NCBI RefSeq assembly: GCF_030122845.1
Contig: NZ_CP126084.1
Coordinates: 5,225,573-5,289,572, forward strand
Source: Paenibacillus woosongensis
GTDB lineage: Bacteria; Bacillota; Bacilli; Paenibacillales; Paenibacillaceae
Direction of reading: 5' to 3'
Length of the DNA stretch: 64,000 nucleotides
The notes under the pieces were generated by a model, which saw only the letters and a program-made list of their open reading frames with translations, did no database searches and was not told the DNA's origin. The position numbers were made by a program, and so were the translations under genes. Each line of letters starts with the position of its first letter. Within the stretch, counting starts at the first letter, position 1. This document shows, one piece after another, positions 31,289-39,178 of this stretch.

Positions 31289-32224
31289 TCACCCCCTTTC
31301 GGGCAATGCCGCAAAGTGAGTGGTGGAGAGCGGTTTTAAATCATAAGCCAGTCCTTCTTGATCAAAGTAACGGGAATACGCCTCCTCATATTCCAGACGG
31401 ATCGTTTGACGCAGCCGCTGACGCTTCTCCCGCTGCCTCGGATCCAGATCCGGAATGGCTGCCAGGAGACGCTTCGTATAAATATGCTGAGGATGCTCAA
31501 AAATATCCCTCGTAGTGCCCTGTTCTACATGCCGCCCCTTGTACATAATGCCGATATAATCGCACATGTGGCGGATTATCCCGAGATCATGGCTAATGAA
31601 TAAATAGGTGAGATTAAGCTCTTTCTGGATGTCCTGCATGAAGTTCAGCACCTGGGCCTGCACGGAGACGTCCAGCGAAGATACCGGTTCATCGGCTATA
31701 ATGAGCTTAGGCTTCAAAGCGATTGCCCGGGCTATGCCGATCCGCTGACGCTGTCCTCCGGAAAATTCATGCGGATATTTATGTATCGTCTCTGCGCTTA
31801 AGCCGACCTGGGTCAAAAGCTCCTGTACGCGGCGCTTCTCCTCCCCAGCCGACAATCGCTCGAAATTGCGCAGCGGTTCCGCCACGATATCCAGCACCCG
31901 CTTCTTCGGATTCAATGACGAATACGGATCCTGGAAGATCATCTGAATATCTCTGCGGAACTTTGAACGGCTTCGGCGCATGCCTTTGCCGATGTCCTCC
32001 CCTTGAAATAAGATCTGTCCCGCGGTGACCGGATTCAAACCGATAATCGCTCGCCCTGTCGTTGTCTTCCCTGAGCCGGACTCTCCAACGAGACCATAGG
32101 TCTGCCCAGGCTCTATACTCAAGCTGACGCCGTCCACTGCCTTTACCCGATCGATGACCCTTCTGAACACCCCGCCGTAGACCGGAAAATACACCTTCAA
32201 ATCTCTAACCTCAAGAAGTGCCAT
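31289..32224 (-). CDS. Oligopeptide ABC transporter ATPase, OppF type
   Basis: A 311-residue ATPase: Walker A GESGSGKTTTG, Q-loop IFQDPYSSLNP, signature FSGGQRQRIGIA, Walker B LIIADEPVSSLDVS and the C-terminal oligopeptide-ATPase extension. With the OppD-type partner it powers peptide uptake. GGAGG precedes the ATG. Confidence 0.92.
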   Translation of the reverse strand: MALLEVRDLKVYFPVYGGVFRRVIDRVKAVDGVSLSIEPGQTYGLVGESGSGKTTTGRAIIGLNPVTAGQILFQGEDIGKGMRRSRSKFRRDIQMIFQDPYSSLNPKKRVLDIVAEPLRNFERLSAGEEKRRVQELLTQVGLSAETIHKYPHEFSGGQRQRIGIARAIALKPKLIIADEPVSSLDVSVQAQVLNFMQDIQKELNLTYLFISHDLGIIRHMCDYIGIMYKGRHVEQGTTRDIFEHPQHIYTKRLLAAIPDLDPRQREKRQRLRQTIRLEYEEAYSRYFDQEGLAYDLKPLSTTHFAALPERG

Positions 32225-32236
32225 ACGTATTCCTCC

Positions 32237-33250
32237 TTAGTGATCGAGAAAGTGAAAATCCTTATAGCATGTACAGCGCACATAGTGGCCCGGTTCGACC
32301 TCATGCAGCTGAGGATCTGCCTCGTGCTTCGATTCACTGATCCATGGAATACGTGATCTAAAGCGGCAGCCTTGACGGGGCAAGTGCTTCAGTGACGGTA
32401 CCACGCCATGGATCACATGCAGCTTCGTCCTCTCGTCGCTCGCGGTAGGTATGGAGCTCATTAAGGAACGGGTATAGGGGTGCTTCGCATTTGTCATCAG
32501 CGCATAAATTGAAGCGATTTCAACAATCTGGCCGGCATACATGACCGCTACCCGATCCGCCATCTCCGCCACAACACCCAAATCATGCGTAATGAGAATA
32601 ATTCCTGCATCCATATCTTCTTTAAGGCGCCGGATCAGTTCTAAAATTTGCAGCTGAATCGTAACGTCAAGAGCCGTCGTCGGCTCATCGGCAATTAACA
32701 GCTTCGGCTCGTTTGCGATGGCGATCGCAATGACTACCCGCTGCCGCATGCCGCCGGATAATTCATGAGGATATTGCCCGTATGTATATTCCGGGCGGGG
32801 GATCCCTACTTTATGCAATAATTCGATAGCTTGTTCTCTTCTGTGTTTTCTGGATTTCTTAGTTGACGAAGATGGTTTGGATTCATGAAGAAGCAGCACT
32901 TCTTCAATTTGCTCTCCAATAATCATTAGAGGATTAAGTGCAGATAGAGGATCCTGAAAGATCATACTGACTTCGTTACCACGAAGCCTGTTCAGTTCAG
33001 CAGGAGACATTGCTGCGAGGTTCTGGCCATGGTAGTAAATCTTGCCCTCCATACGAGCACGCGTATGCAGCCCCATAATGGAAAAAGCCAACGCGCTTTT
33101 ACCCGAGCCAGATTCACCGACGATAGCCAATATTTCATTTTTCTTAACCGTTAGACTAAGGTCGTCCACAGCGGCATACCATTCATCGGATATGCGAAAT
33201 GAGGTCGATAAATTCTCGATTTTCAAGAGTTCTTCATTCACATTCATCAC
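32237..33250 (-). CDS. Oligopeptide ABC transporter ATPase, OppD type
   Basis: A 337-residue ATPase: Walker A GESGSGKSALA, signature LSGGMRQRVVIA, Walker B LLIADEPTTALDVT, and a C-terminal part with CRFRSRIPW, where most homologues have a Cys-rich Fe-S-like motif. Start uncertain: GTG 33250, ATG 33247 and GTG 33241 all lie by the AGGGTGATG site; the last has the best spacing. First gene of the operon. Confidence 0.9.
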   Translation of the reverse strand: MMNVNEELLKIENLSTSFRISDEWYAAVDDLSLTVKKNEILAIVGESGSGKSALAFSIMGLHTRARMEGKIYYHGQNLAAMSPAELNRLRGNEVSMIFQDPLSALNPLMIIGEQIEEVLLLHESKPSSSTKKSRKHRREQAIELLHKVGIPRPEYTYGQYPHELSGGMRQRVVIAIAIANEPKLLIADEPTTALDVTIQLQILELIRRLKEDMDAGIILITHDLGVVAEMADRVAVMYAGQIVEIASIYALMTNAKHPYTRSLMSSIPTASDERTKLHVIHGVVPSLKHLPRQGCRFRSRIPWISESKHEADPQLHEVEPGHYVRCTCYKDFHFLDH

Positions 33251-33440
33251 CCTGTCAAGTTATTTAATGACATTATAAGAATGGCAATCATTGCAAACAA
33301 AGCGCATATATTTACTCGGTTTTAATTTTTGTCCTCTGTGAGAATAATGTATATAAAGTGGATTTAATGGAAAATACTTTATTTTCTATAAATATATCCT
33401 ATTGAGCCTTTTTTTCCAAGCATTTTTTCCAAAGTCAGTA
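33251..33440 (-). promoter_or_regulatory. Promoter region of the oligopeptide operon with a Fur-like dyad
   Basis: An AT-rich leader without genes. The minus strand has TATAAT (in CATTCTTATAATG) about 20 bases before the gene with a poor -35. Between them lies GCAATGATTGC, a perfect dyad, in TTTGCAATGATTGCCATT. This resembles the Bacillus Fur/Per/Zur class of operators (about 11 of 15 positions of the Fur 7-1-7 core), so metal-responsive control is possible but unproven. Confidence 0.4.
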
Positions 33441-33458
33441 AATTTAGGCGCCTAAATT
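33441..33458. repeat. Perfect 18-bp palindrome AATTTAGGCGCCTAAATT
   Basis: It lies between the terminator of the bacteriocin operon and the opp promoter region. A perfect dyad of this length is unlikely by chance and may be an operator, although no protein can be named. Confidence 0.7.
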
Positions 33459-33460
33459 AA

Positions 33461-33482
33461 AAAAGCACCGTTTGGTGCTATA
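33461..33482 (-). terminator. Terminator of the bacteriocin operon
   Basis: The minus strand reads AGCACCAAACGGTGCTTTTTTA, beginning a few bases after the stop codon of the last gene. Confidence 0.85.
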
Positions 33483-33487
33483 TTAAG

Positions 33488-33769
33488 TTACACAATAAAA
33501 AATGATATAAAGGCAATGAGAAACAGGAGCGATAGCAAAAGCCGCGACCAATTCAGCCATATGGCTTTAACATCCTTCATCGTCTTTCCCCATACCCACC
33601 AGGCTGCTATAAAAATCAAAATGATGGCGAATCGATTATGGGTTAATCCAAGCAGATCAGAAGCGTAACTGGCGATATATCGGTCCTCGCCTATTTTTAT
33701 ACTGGATAAGACGGCTAACAGCATAATCAATCCAGCAAGTAATCCAATCCATTGTTTCATCTTAAACAT
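33488..33769 (-). CDS. Small hydrophobic protein, candidate circular bacteriocin immunity protein
   Basis: A 93-residue protein starting MFKMKQWIGLLAGLI, ATG at 33769, with AGAGG ahead; the longer upstream frame runs through the ATPase gene and is rejected. It has three hydrophobic stretches (about 6-22, 44-62 and 74-92) and a net positive charge (pairs such as KTMKDVKAIW between segments). The last gene of circular bacteriocin operons is commonly a small cationic hydrophobic immunity protein, so this is the likely role by position, size and composition. It overlaps the ATPase gene by eight bases. Confidence 0.7.
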   Translation of the reverse strand: MFKMKQWIGLLAGLIMLLAVLSSIKIGEDRYIASYASDLLGLTHNRFAIILIFIAAWWVWGKTMKDVKAIWLNWSRLLLSLLFLIAFISFFIV

Positions 33770-34439
33770 AATTTTCTGCCTCTTTCTTGGCGTATTCTTT
33801 AGATGACTCATATAATAGACCGTTTTGTATTTCCAAAGTGCGGGTTGCAATTTCACGGCTTAAATCCTTAAGATGCGAAATAAATATGATTAGTGCTCCA
33901 GCCTTTGCCCGGTCGGTAAGCATTTGGCTGGCCATGGCTTGAGCTTCTGGATCAAAGGAAGAGAAAGGCTCATCCAACAGGATAATGGACGTTTTCCGGG
34001 CCAATACGGAAGACCAATACAATTTATGCCGCATGCCTAACGAATATTCTTGAACAAACTGCTTAAGGGCATGGTTCATCTGGAACCCGTCAATCATTCT
34101 GCCGAATTCCTGGTTGAACTGTTCCTCGGGTATATCGAACAATGCCCGAATGAAATTAGCATTCTCTTGACCGGTTAAATAGTCGAATAAGTAAGGCTCC
34201 ACAGGAATATAACTTAGCTGTGATAAAATTTGTCTTCCATCCGTTAAGTTACGGCCCTCATAATATATTTCGCAATCCGCTTCGATTAGCTGGGCAATGA
34301 TTCGTAATAAGGTCGTTTTGCCGCATCCATTTGGTCCTCTTAGCCATATAATATCTCCCTCATGAGCCTCAAAGGATATTCCCTTAAAAAGGGGTTTATC
34401 TTTCTCATAGCCAAAATTCAAATTGCGTACTGCCAGCAT
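33762..34439 (-). CDS. ABC transporter ATPase of the bacteriocin cluster
   Basis: A 225-residue stand-alone ATPase: Walker A LRGPNGCGKTTLL, Q-loop LSYIPVEPYLF, signature EYSLGMRHKLYWSSVLA (degenerate, SLGM for SGGQ), Walker B IILLDEPFSSFD, and H-loop FISHLKD. The start is the second of two ATGs (34439) after AAGGGGTGAG. It should energise export of, or self-protection from, the circular peptide together with the SpoIIM-like and large membrane proteins. A+T-rich codon use compared with core genes. Confidence 0.85.
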   Translation of the reverse strand: MLAVRNLNFGYEKDKPLFKGISFEAHEGDIIWLRGPNGCGKTTLLRIIAQLIEADCEIYYEGRNLTDGRQILSQLSYIPVEPYLFDYLTGQENANFIRALFDIPEEQFNQEFGRMIDGFQMNHALKQFVQEYSLGMRHKLYWSSVLARKTSIILLDEPFSSFDPEAQAMASQMLTDRAKAGALIIFISHLKDLSREIATRTLEIQNGLLYESSKEYAKKEAENYV

Positions 34440-34452
34440 CATCTCACCCCTT

Positions 34453-34986
34453 CTACAAACTGAATACATCCTCCAATACAGCAGCGACCACCAAAAAGAC
34501 GATAATTGCTAATAGCACCGGCATAAGCTGGCTTTTAATTAAATGGGTCTGTATTCTATGCTGTCGAATAGACTCCTTTATTATTCCCCAAATAATATAC
34601 GGGCAAATGCAGGCCAAGAGTATGGCGGGTATTTCGAACACCGCGTGCGGAAGGAAAGCCGTGATGATCGTGTCAGCCCGTCCGTTCTGAATGGTTAACT
34701 CCAGCCCAACCCCTACAACCATCCCATTTAAAGCTAGCAAAATAATATTCCCAATCCCGTAAGTGGCCGTTCCAATCAATATAACGATTACAGACTGCTT
34801 TAAGTTTTGAAAAAGATATTTCCACCACACAATGCCTGAAGCCTCAAAAGGGAGCGGTTTATCATAACTCTGGACAATAAATCCGAAAATAACAGATGCC
34901 AGAAATACCAAGGATATAAAAATTAATTTCCCCCGATACAAGTTAAATATTGTGTGCCGAAATGGCCTAATGATTAAATTATTCAC
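34453..34986 (-). CDS. SpoIIM/DUF95 family membrane protein of the bacteriocin cluster
   Basis: A 177-residue protein with about five transmembrane helices. The family core is clear: LALNGMVVGVGLELT followed by a loop and FLPHAVFEIPAILLACI, matching the NN-x-x-V and PHGxxEIPA motifs of stage II sporulation protein M relatives. DUF95 proteins are a hallmark of circular bacteriocin operons (AS-48, uberolysin, carnocyclin types), where they serve maturation, secretion or immunity. The GTG start overlaps the end of the upstream large membrane-protein gene. Confidence 0.85.
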   Translation of the reverse strand: MNNLIIRPFRHTIFNLYRGKLIFISLVFLASVIFGFIVQSYDKPLPFEASGIVWWKYLFQNLKQSVIVILIGTATYGIGNIILLALNGMVVGVGLELTIQNGRADTIITAFLPHAVFEIPAILLACICPYIIWGIIKESIRQHRIQTHLIKSQLMPVLLAIIVFLVVAAVLEDVFSL

Positions 34987-36509
34987 TCACTAAAGACGCT
35001 CTCTTTCCTTTTTTATTTTTAAAGAAAAAATACAGAGTAAATCCCGTTACAATTACAAAAACCAAGATTGCGTCGTATACCAGCTTTTGGCCAACTGAGG
35101 TTTCAAAAAAAACGGCAACAAAGAACAATACAAACATGGCCCCCGTGATAAACCTTTTGGGAATGGTATAGAACTGTTGAACGATTCTAGTCTCGTAAGT
35201 GTCCATCCGAATTAAAAACATGTTCGCATAGTCAAACCGGCTGCAGTATTTTAGCCAATATGAAGACATTATGCCTATCATGACAAACAGCAGCCATGTC
35301 CCTATAATTCCTACTATTATTTCAGGCAGACTTCCCTTAAGCTTGATCGCCCCAACCACCAGAATAAGGTTCATAATAAGCTGAAGTGGAACTAACAGAA
35401 CTAGCAGCAACATCGTTTTGCTGCGCATATATTTTTGAACAGAATACTCTGCAGACAACTTCACTAAGTCAATCTGTCTTAATTCACTGGAAGGATGAAG
35501 AATCGGATAGTTCCATACCCATAGCCAAGCGGTCTGGTATAACGCAAAACAGCAAATGAACCAAAAGGCAAGAACAAAATTAGTGAACGACTCTAACCCA
35601 TGGATTAAAAAGAAAGATAGCCCCACAATAGAACTGATCGCCGGAGGAAATACAAGTATGAATTTCTGTGGCAGCTTTGTTTGTCCGATCGTTCTTTCCA
35701 TAATCCATAAGTCTCTGCTGAGCCAAGGATTTTTACGCCAAAGCATATTAACGATTCCATGATAAAACTTAAAATATAAGCTTCTGGTATTGTCTAGTTG
35801 AGGGGAAAGTCTCTTTCGATAGAATGATAGCTTTGACGAATAATAAAGATAACCAAGTGTAAACATGGCATAAACGACCAAGGAGGCCGCCAAAATGATA
35901 TAGATCCACTCATACTGAAACCAATCCAGTATATGATTAAAACGTGATGTTATCGTTGCTTTGATATTTGCCGAAAATTCACGCAGCACTGCACCTAACC
36001 CTTGTCCAAGGCGCTCAGCGGGAATGGGATGATTGATTAACGGTGAAAAAAGCAATTTGCTTATAAAATAAATGGGTACTGTCAAACATACCACCTTCAG
36101 GATATATAGCGGGAAGTTTTGGTGAAATGCCGGCATAGCCGTTACTCCCCAATTTCTTAATACGCTTCTTTTCAGAGTTGTATAATAAATCGTCGATACC
36201 AGTAGTATCCACAATGCAATTAGCAGTAAGGAAGACGCCCAATGAAGAGGAGATTTAAGAATTGCATAAATGGCGATAGCCTCAAACATAAATTCATGGA
36301 TCCAAAACATGATGGTTTCTGTCACTAAAACGACATTTAAGAGCTGATGCCCATTGCGTCCGGATTGCCAAAGTAATTCCTGAATCGGGTGATTGCTGAC
36401 TCGGCTCGAGTTTTGTCGGGCCATAACTCGAGGAAGTAGCACATTGAATAATAGTACGAAAAAAATAATAATATTTCGGATCTTCTCATGGGAAATGCTC
36501 TCTAAAAAA
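34979..36509 (-). CDS. Large multi-spanning membrane protein of the bacteriocin cluster (main reading frame, N-terminus cut off by a frameshift)
   Basis: About 508 codons continue after the run of six T at 36509-36504 on the minus strand. I count ten or more hydrophobic segments and no catalytic motif. Circular bacteriocin clusters encode one such protein of about 500-570 residues right after the precursor gene, thought to act in cyclisation and/or export. No good start exists in this frame: the first candidate is a TTG at 36562 without a ribosome binding site. The 59-codon frame at 36502-36681 has a proper start and ends exactly at this T-run, so the two appear to be one gene (about 567 residues) in two frames. 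Confidence 0.75.
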
Positions 36510-36681
36510 TGGCAAATAAAAATAGTAAAGTTAACTGAAGAATTCCTGCAATGACCCAACAAAGCGCATTAGGAAGCTTGATACCCAAGTTCTCCCTTAT
36601 TTTCTGAGTGACACCTGCAAAATCCTGTCTAAATTGATCAAGGATCATACTCTTCGATAAAATGCCAAAGGATTTACGCAC
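36502..36681 (-). CDS. Short frame that probably encodes the N-terminus of the large membrane protein
   Basis: The GTG at 36681 has an AGAGGTGA site ahead. The 59-residue product has a cationic amphipathic start (RKSFGILSKSM) and a hydrophobic C-terminus (WVIAGILQLTLLFLFAIF). The stop TAG follows ATT TTT. Slipping back one base on TTTTTT reads TTA GAG AGC and enters the long frame. It could be a separate small membrane peptide, or the first 59 residues of the large protein produced by -1 slippage, or a broken gene, or a homopolymer error. Confidence 0.6.
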   Translation of the reverse strand: MRKSFGILSKSMILDQFRQDFAGVTQKIRENLGIKLPNALCWVIAGILQLTLLFLFAIF

Positions 36682-36737
36682 GAACTCACCTCTAATTTAT
36701 GTATATCAGTAGCATTAAGTTCAAGTAATGAAAGAAA

Positions 36738-36758
36738 GAAGAGATGGCCAGTCTCTTC
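36738..36758 (-). terminator. Intercistronic hairpin after the bacteriocin precursor gene
   Basis: GAAGAGA pairs with TCTCTTC around CTGGCCA, followed on the minus strand by TTTCTTTC. It is placed 15 bases after the precursor stop. It may act as a partial terminator or 3' mRNA stabiliser that gives more precursor than export protein. Confidence 0.6.
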
Positions 36759-36772
36759 CGTCCTTTACTATA

Positions 36773-36994
36773 TTACCAAGCGATAGCTTGAGCCTTCAGG
36801 TTCTTCTTCAGGAGGTCTTTTACATAAAGAATTGCAGCGTCGATCATCACGCTAGTTACGGCGAGCGAACCAGCAGATAGAAGAGTCATAATTGCAGATA
36901 CTGCAATTGCCGCATAACCCATCGTATCGATCAGATTTACAATTTGTGTCGCAAGCGACTTATCGATACTTAAATAAGCCATAATATCAAACAT
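36773..36994 (-). CDS. Circular bacteriocin precursor, uberolysin-like
   Basis: A 73-residue peptide. A very short leader (MFDIMA or MFDIMAY) precedes a hydrophobic, helical, cationic core of 66-67 residues ending KKNLKAQAIAW. From memory, uberolysin has a six-residue leader and ends RNLKAQAVIW, and enterocin AS-48 ends AVIAW; the SAGSLAVTSV stretch also matches SAGALGAVSA in uberolysin. In this class the leader is removed and the new N-terminus is joined to the C-terminal aromatic residue, here Trp73. No cysteines, so not a disulfide or lantibiotic peptide. The start has AGAAGGTG. Downstream genes supply membrane, DUF95, ATPase and immunity functions. Confidence 0.88.
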   Translation of the reverse strand: MFDIMAYLSIDKSLATQIVNLIDTMGYAAIAVSAIMTLLSAGSLAVTSVMIDAAILYVKDLLKKNLKAQAIAW

Positions 36995-37050
36995 AAAAGC
37001 ACCTTCTTATTGGTTTATATGGAAATATATACATATACCTCTCGTTTCAA

Positions 37051-37079
37051 AATTTAGCATAGGTACTCTATCAAGTCAA
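37051..37079 (-). promoter_or_regulatory. Promoter of the bacteriocin operon
   Basis: -35 TTGACT at 37079-37074, a 17-base spacer, and -10 TAAATT at 37056-37051 preceded by TGC (extended -10). It is 56 bases upstream of the precursor start. Confidence 0.75.
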
Positions 37080-37101
37080 TTTGTCCCCAAAAGGACAATT
37101 T
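37078..37101. promoter_or_regulatory. Dyad next to the bacteriocin -35, possible operator
   Basis: TTGTCC and GGACAA (37081-37086 and 37093-37098) with two further paired bases outside form a dyad that overlaps the -35 edge. No regulator gene lies in the cluster, so any binding protein is encoded elsewhere. Confidence 0.5.
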
Positions 37102-37116
37102 GCTTCATTTCATAAC

Positions 37117-37160
37117 AAAAAAGCCAGTCACCGACAAATTTCGGCAACTGGCTTTTTAAT
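37117..37160 (-). terminator. Terminator of the rpsF-ssb-rpsR operon
   Basis: The minus strand reads AAAAGCCAGTTGCCGA, loop AATTTG, TCGGTGACTGGCTTTTTT: a long stem and T-run after rpsR. Confidence 0.9.
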
Positions 37161-37169
37161 GATTGGCGA

Positions 37170-37439
37170 TTACTCCGTAGTGTACGGAAGCAATGCGATT
37201 TGACGGGAGCGTTTGATCGCAATCGTCAAGAGACGTTGATACTTCGCGCTTGTTCCTGTCACGCGACGTGGCAGAATTTTGCCCCGCTCGCTGATGAATT
37301 TCTTAAGCAGTTCAGTATCTTTATAGTCAATGTGAGTAATTTTGTTCACAGTGAAGAAACATACTTTACGACGTTTGTTGCGGCCGCCGCGGCGTGCCGG
37401 TCTTTTGTCGTCTCCGCCTTCTCTTTGCTTGAAGCTCAT
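37170..37439 (-). CDS. rpsR: Ribosomal protein bS18
   Basis: 89 residues; small-subunit protein that pairs with bS6. The motifs [17 protein letters not shown] and [19 protein letters not shown] are diagnostic. An Arg/Lys-rich N-terminal tail is normal. Third gene of rpsF-ssb-rpsR. Confidence 0.97.
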   Translation of the reverse strand: MSFKQREGGDDKRPARRGGRNKRRKVCFFTVNKITHIDYKDTELLKKFISERGKILPRRVTGTSAKYQRLLTIAIKRSRQIALLPYTTE

Positions 37440-37459
37440 GCTATTCAGTCCTTCCTATA

Positions 37460-37939
37460 TTAAAATGGCAAATCGTCATCCGATATATCGATCGGTTTCC
37501 CATCGTCAGAGAATGGATCTTGGCTGCGTGAGAAGTTGCTGCTGCGGTTGCTATTGCCGCCCGCGCTGCTTCCACCGAATGGATTCTCCTCGCGCTGTCC
37601 GCCACCACTGCCACCTTCACGATTAGACTCCAAGAAACGGACATTATCAGCAATGACTTCGGTTACGTATACACGTTTGCCTTCGTTATTCTCGTAATTC
37701 CGTACCTGAATGCGTCCTTCAACAGCTGTGAGGCGGCCCTTACGCAAGTAATTCGCGCACGTCTCAGCCAGTTGTCTCCAAGTTACGACCGGAATAAAAT
37801 CCGCTTCGCGTTCTCCTCCTTGCGATGTAAACGGTCTGTCCACGGCTATCGTGAACTGAGTAACCGCTACGCCAGACGGCGTATAACGCAGCTCGGGATC
37901 TCTAGTTAGACGTCCGATCAGAATGACACGGTTCAACAA
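37460..37939 (-). CDS. ssb: Single-stranded DNA-binding protein
   Basis: OB-fold SSB, 159 residues, beginning [19 protein letters not shown] and ending with the protein-docking tail DDDLPF. The start is TTG at 37939 after GGAGGGG; the frame is open 16 codons further upstream but family alignment favours this start. A Gly/Ser/Asn-rich linker separates the OB fold from the tail. Confidence 0.95.
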   Translation of the reverse strand: MLNRVILIGRLTRDPELRYTPSGVAVTQFTIAVDRPFTSQGGEREADFIPVVTWRQLAETCANYLRKGRLTAVEGRIQVRNYENNEGKRVYVTEVIADNVRFLESNREGGSGGGQREENPFGGSSAGGNSNRSSNFSRSQDPFSDDGKPIDISDDDLPF

Positions 37940-38020
37940 TCCAATCCCCTCCTCCGGGCTAATGCTTACAAAGTACTCAGAGTTCAAGCAAGTCCCAGGG
38001 ACCTCTTGAACACCCTAAAA

Positions 38021-38305
38021 TTAGGCTACGTCTTTCGTAATGAGATAACGGATAACCTCGTCGGAAATCTTCAGAATCCGCTCGAGCTCAGCAACGACAT
38101 CAGGAGTCGCTGTGAAGTTCACCAGGACGTAAATACCGTCACGGATTTTGTTGATCTCATACGCAAGCCGGCGTTTGCCCATTAGGTCGTGCTTTGTAAT
38201 TTCACCGCCGTTTTGGATGATGCCTTGGAATTTGTCAACTACGGCTTGAACAGCTTCTTGTTCAAGTTCAGGACGAATGATGTACATCACTTCATATTTG
38301 CGCAT
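38021..38305 (-). CDS. rpsF: Ribosomal protein bS6
   Basis: 94 residues beginning MRKYEVMYIIRPELEQEAV, with the conserved GKRRLAYEINKIRDGIYVL. ATG 38305 follows AGGAGGTGA; the longer frame upstream is not coding. First gene of the rpsF-ssb-rpsR operon, preceded by a divergent gap shared with the yjzC-like gene. Confidence 0.97.
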   Translation of the reverse strand: MRKYEVMYIIRPELEQEAVQAVVDKFQGIIQNGGEITKHDLMGKRRLAYEINKIRDGIYVLVNFTATPDVVAELERILKISDEVIRYLITKDVA

Positions 38306-38504
38306 ATATGTCACCTCCTCTTGGACTATGGCCCCCACCTTCTTACCCATGGGAGCAAGGAGCGAGCTTCAACTCGCACCAAAATATTATATCAAATCCG
38401 CGTACTCCCTGCAAGTATGAAACCTAAAGGAACTCCATACAATAAACGTGCTTCATGCCTTTTATCGCAGCTTCCCCATTTTAAACCGAAAGGAGGCCTT
38501 ACCC

Positions 38505-38702
38505 ATGGGTGAACAAACCGAATTCGAGCCTGGGGACAAAGCACCAAATCCCGGCATCTACACGGAAGTAGGCGAGGCGCGCAGCTTCCATACGCAAATC
38601 AACAACCCCAAGCGAGTCAAATTGGAACGCGGCGACACATTCCCCGAGACGACAAACAAGAACCGCAAGTGGAAAAAAGCCGAAAAAGCCCGCGTTCACT
38701 AA
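38505..38702 (+). CDS. YjzC family small protein
   Basis: 65 residues: MGEQTEFEPGDKAPNPGIY, then GDTFPETTNKNRKWKK, matching the YjzC family of Firmicutes (function unknown). AAAGGAGG lies eight bases before the ATG; the frame open from 38448 is upstream sequence. Highly charged and soluble. Confidence 0.85.
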   Translation: MGEQTEFEPGDKAPNPGIYTEVGEARSFHTQINNPKRVKLERGDTFPETTNKNRKWKKAEKARVH

Positions 38703-39115
38703 TCCAATCGTACCAACCCTTAGTCACGAAAATATTAATTACAAATCCGGTGTATAAAACACAAGTCTCTGCACATAATACACTCAGACGGCGATGCAAA
38801 GAGAGGTGTGGTTCCGTTGGATCATCCACGAGCAACACAGCTGCCTGGAGTCTTATTCACTACCCGTTAGAAGCAAACGATCGCGAATTGAGAAAGACCC
38901 CTCTTTATCACTTCGTTAAAGCCTAGGCGAAGATCAGATGTTTCTTAGTCGTGAGAGAAGAATTCCAATCCGCATCCCGTCTGCAAATGGAGAACCCGTA
39001 TGGGTTCTCCTTTGTTGTAAAGACAGGTCTACAGGCCTAAATTTAACATCAAAAAAATCCCCTTACACATATCAGGGGATTCTTGGATTTATTCTTGTTT
39101 TCAATTGATGACTAT
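38703..39115. other. Gene-free stretch with two hairpins
   Basis: No convincing gene in either strand. A plus-strand hairpin GGAGAACCC/GGGTTCTCC then TTTGTTG lies at 38989-39017. At 39051-39081 AATCCCC/GGGGATT with seven T on the minus strand forms a terminator. The latter lies 35 bases beyond the displaced 3' copy of tRNA-Ser and is probably that gene's original terminator. Confidence 0.5.
39051..39081 (-). terminator. Terminator, probably the original one of tRNA-Ser
   Basis: The minus strand reads AATCCCC, loop, GGGGATTTTTTTG. It follows the left att copy, so it now ends the phage-type gene transcript instead of the tRNA. Confidence 0.75.
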
Positions 39116-39178
39116 GATGGCGGAAAGGGTGGGATTCGAACCCACGCACGCTTTGACACGCCTAGCTGATTTCGAGTC
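39116..39178 (-). repeat. Left attachment site (63-bp copy of the tRNA-Ser 3' part)
   Basis: Identical over 63 bases to 44842-44904, which contains the T-arm, variable loop and anticodon arm part of tRNA-Ser(CGA). It marks one end of a 5726-bp integrated element. The last codons and TAG stop of the phBC6A51-like gene lie in this copy. Confidence 0.93.

Noticed and set aside
34979..36562. TTG at 36562 as start of the large membrane protein
   Set aside because: No ribosome binding site and the start would lie inside the 59-codon frame; the frameshift explanation accounts for both frames.
38448..38504. Longer N-terminus for the YjzC-like protein
   Set aside because: The ribosome binding site and family N-terminus place the start at 38505.
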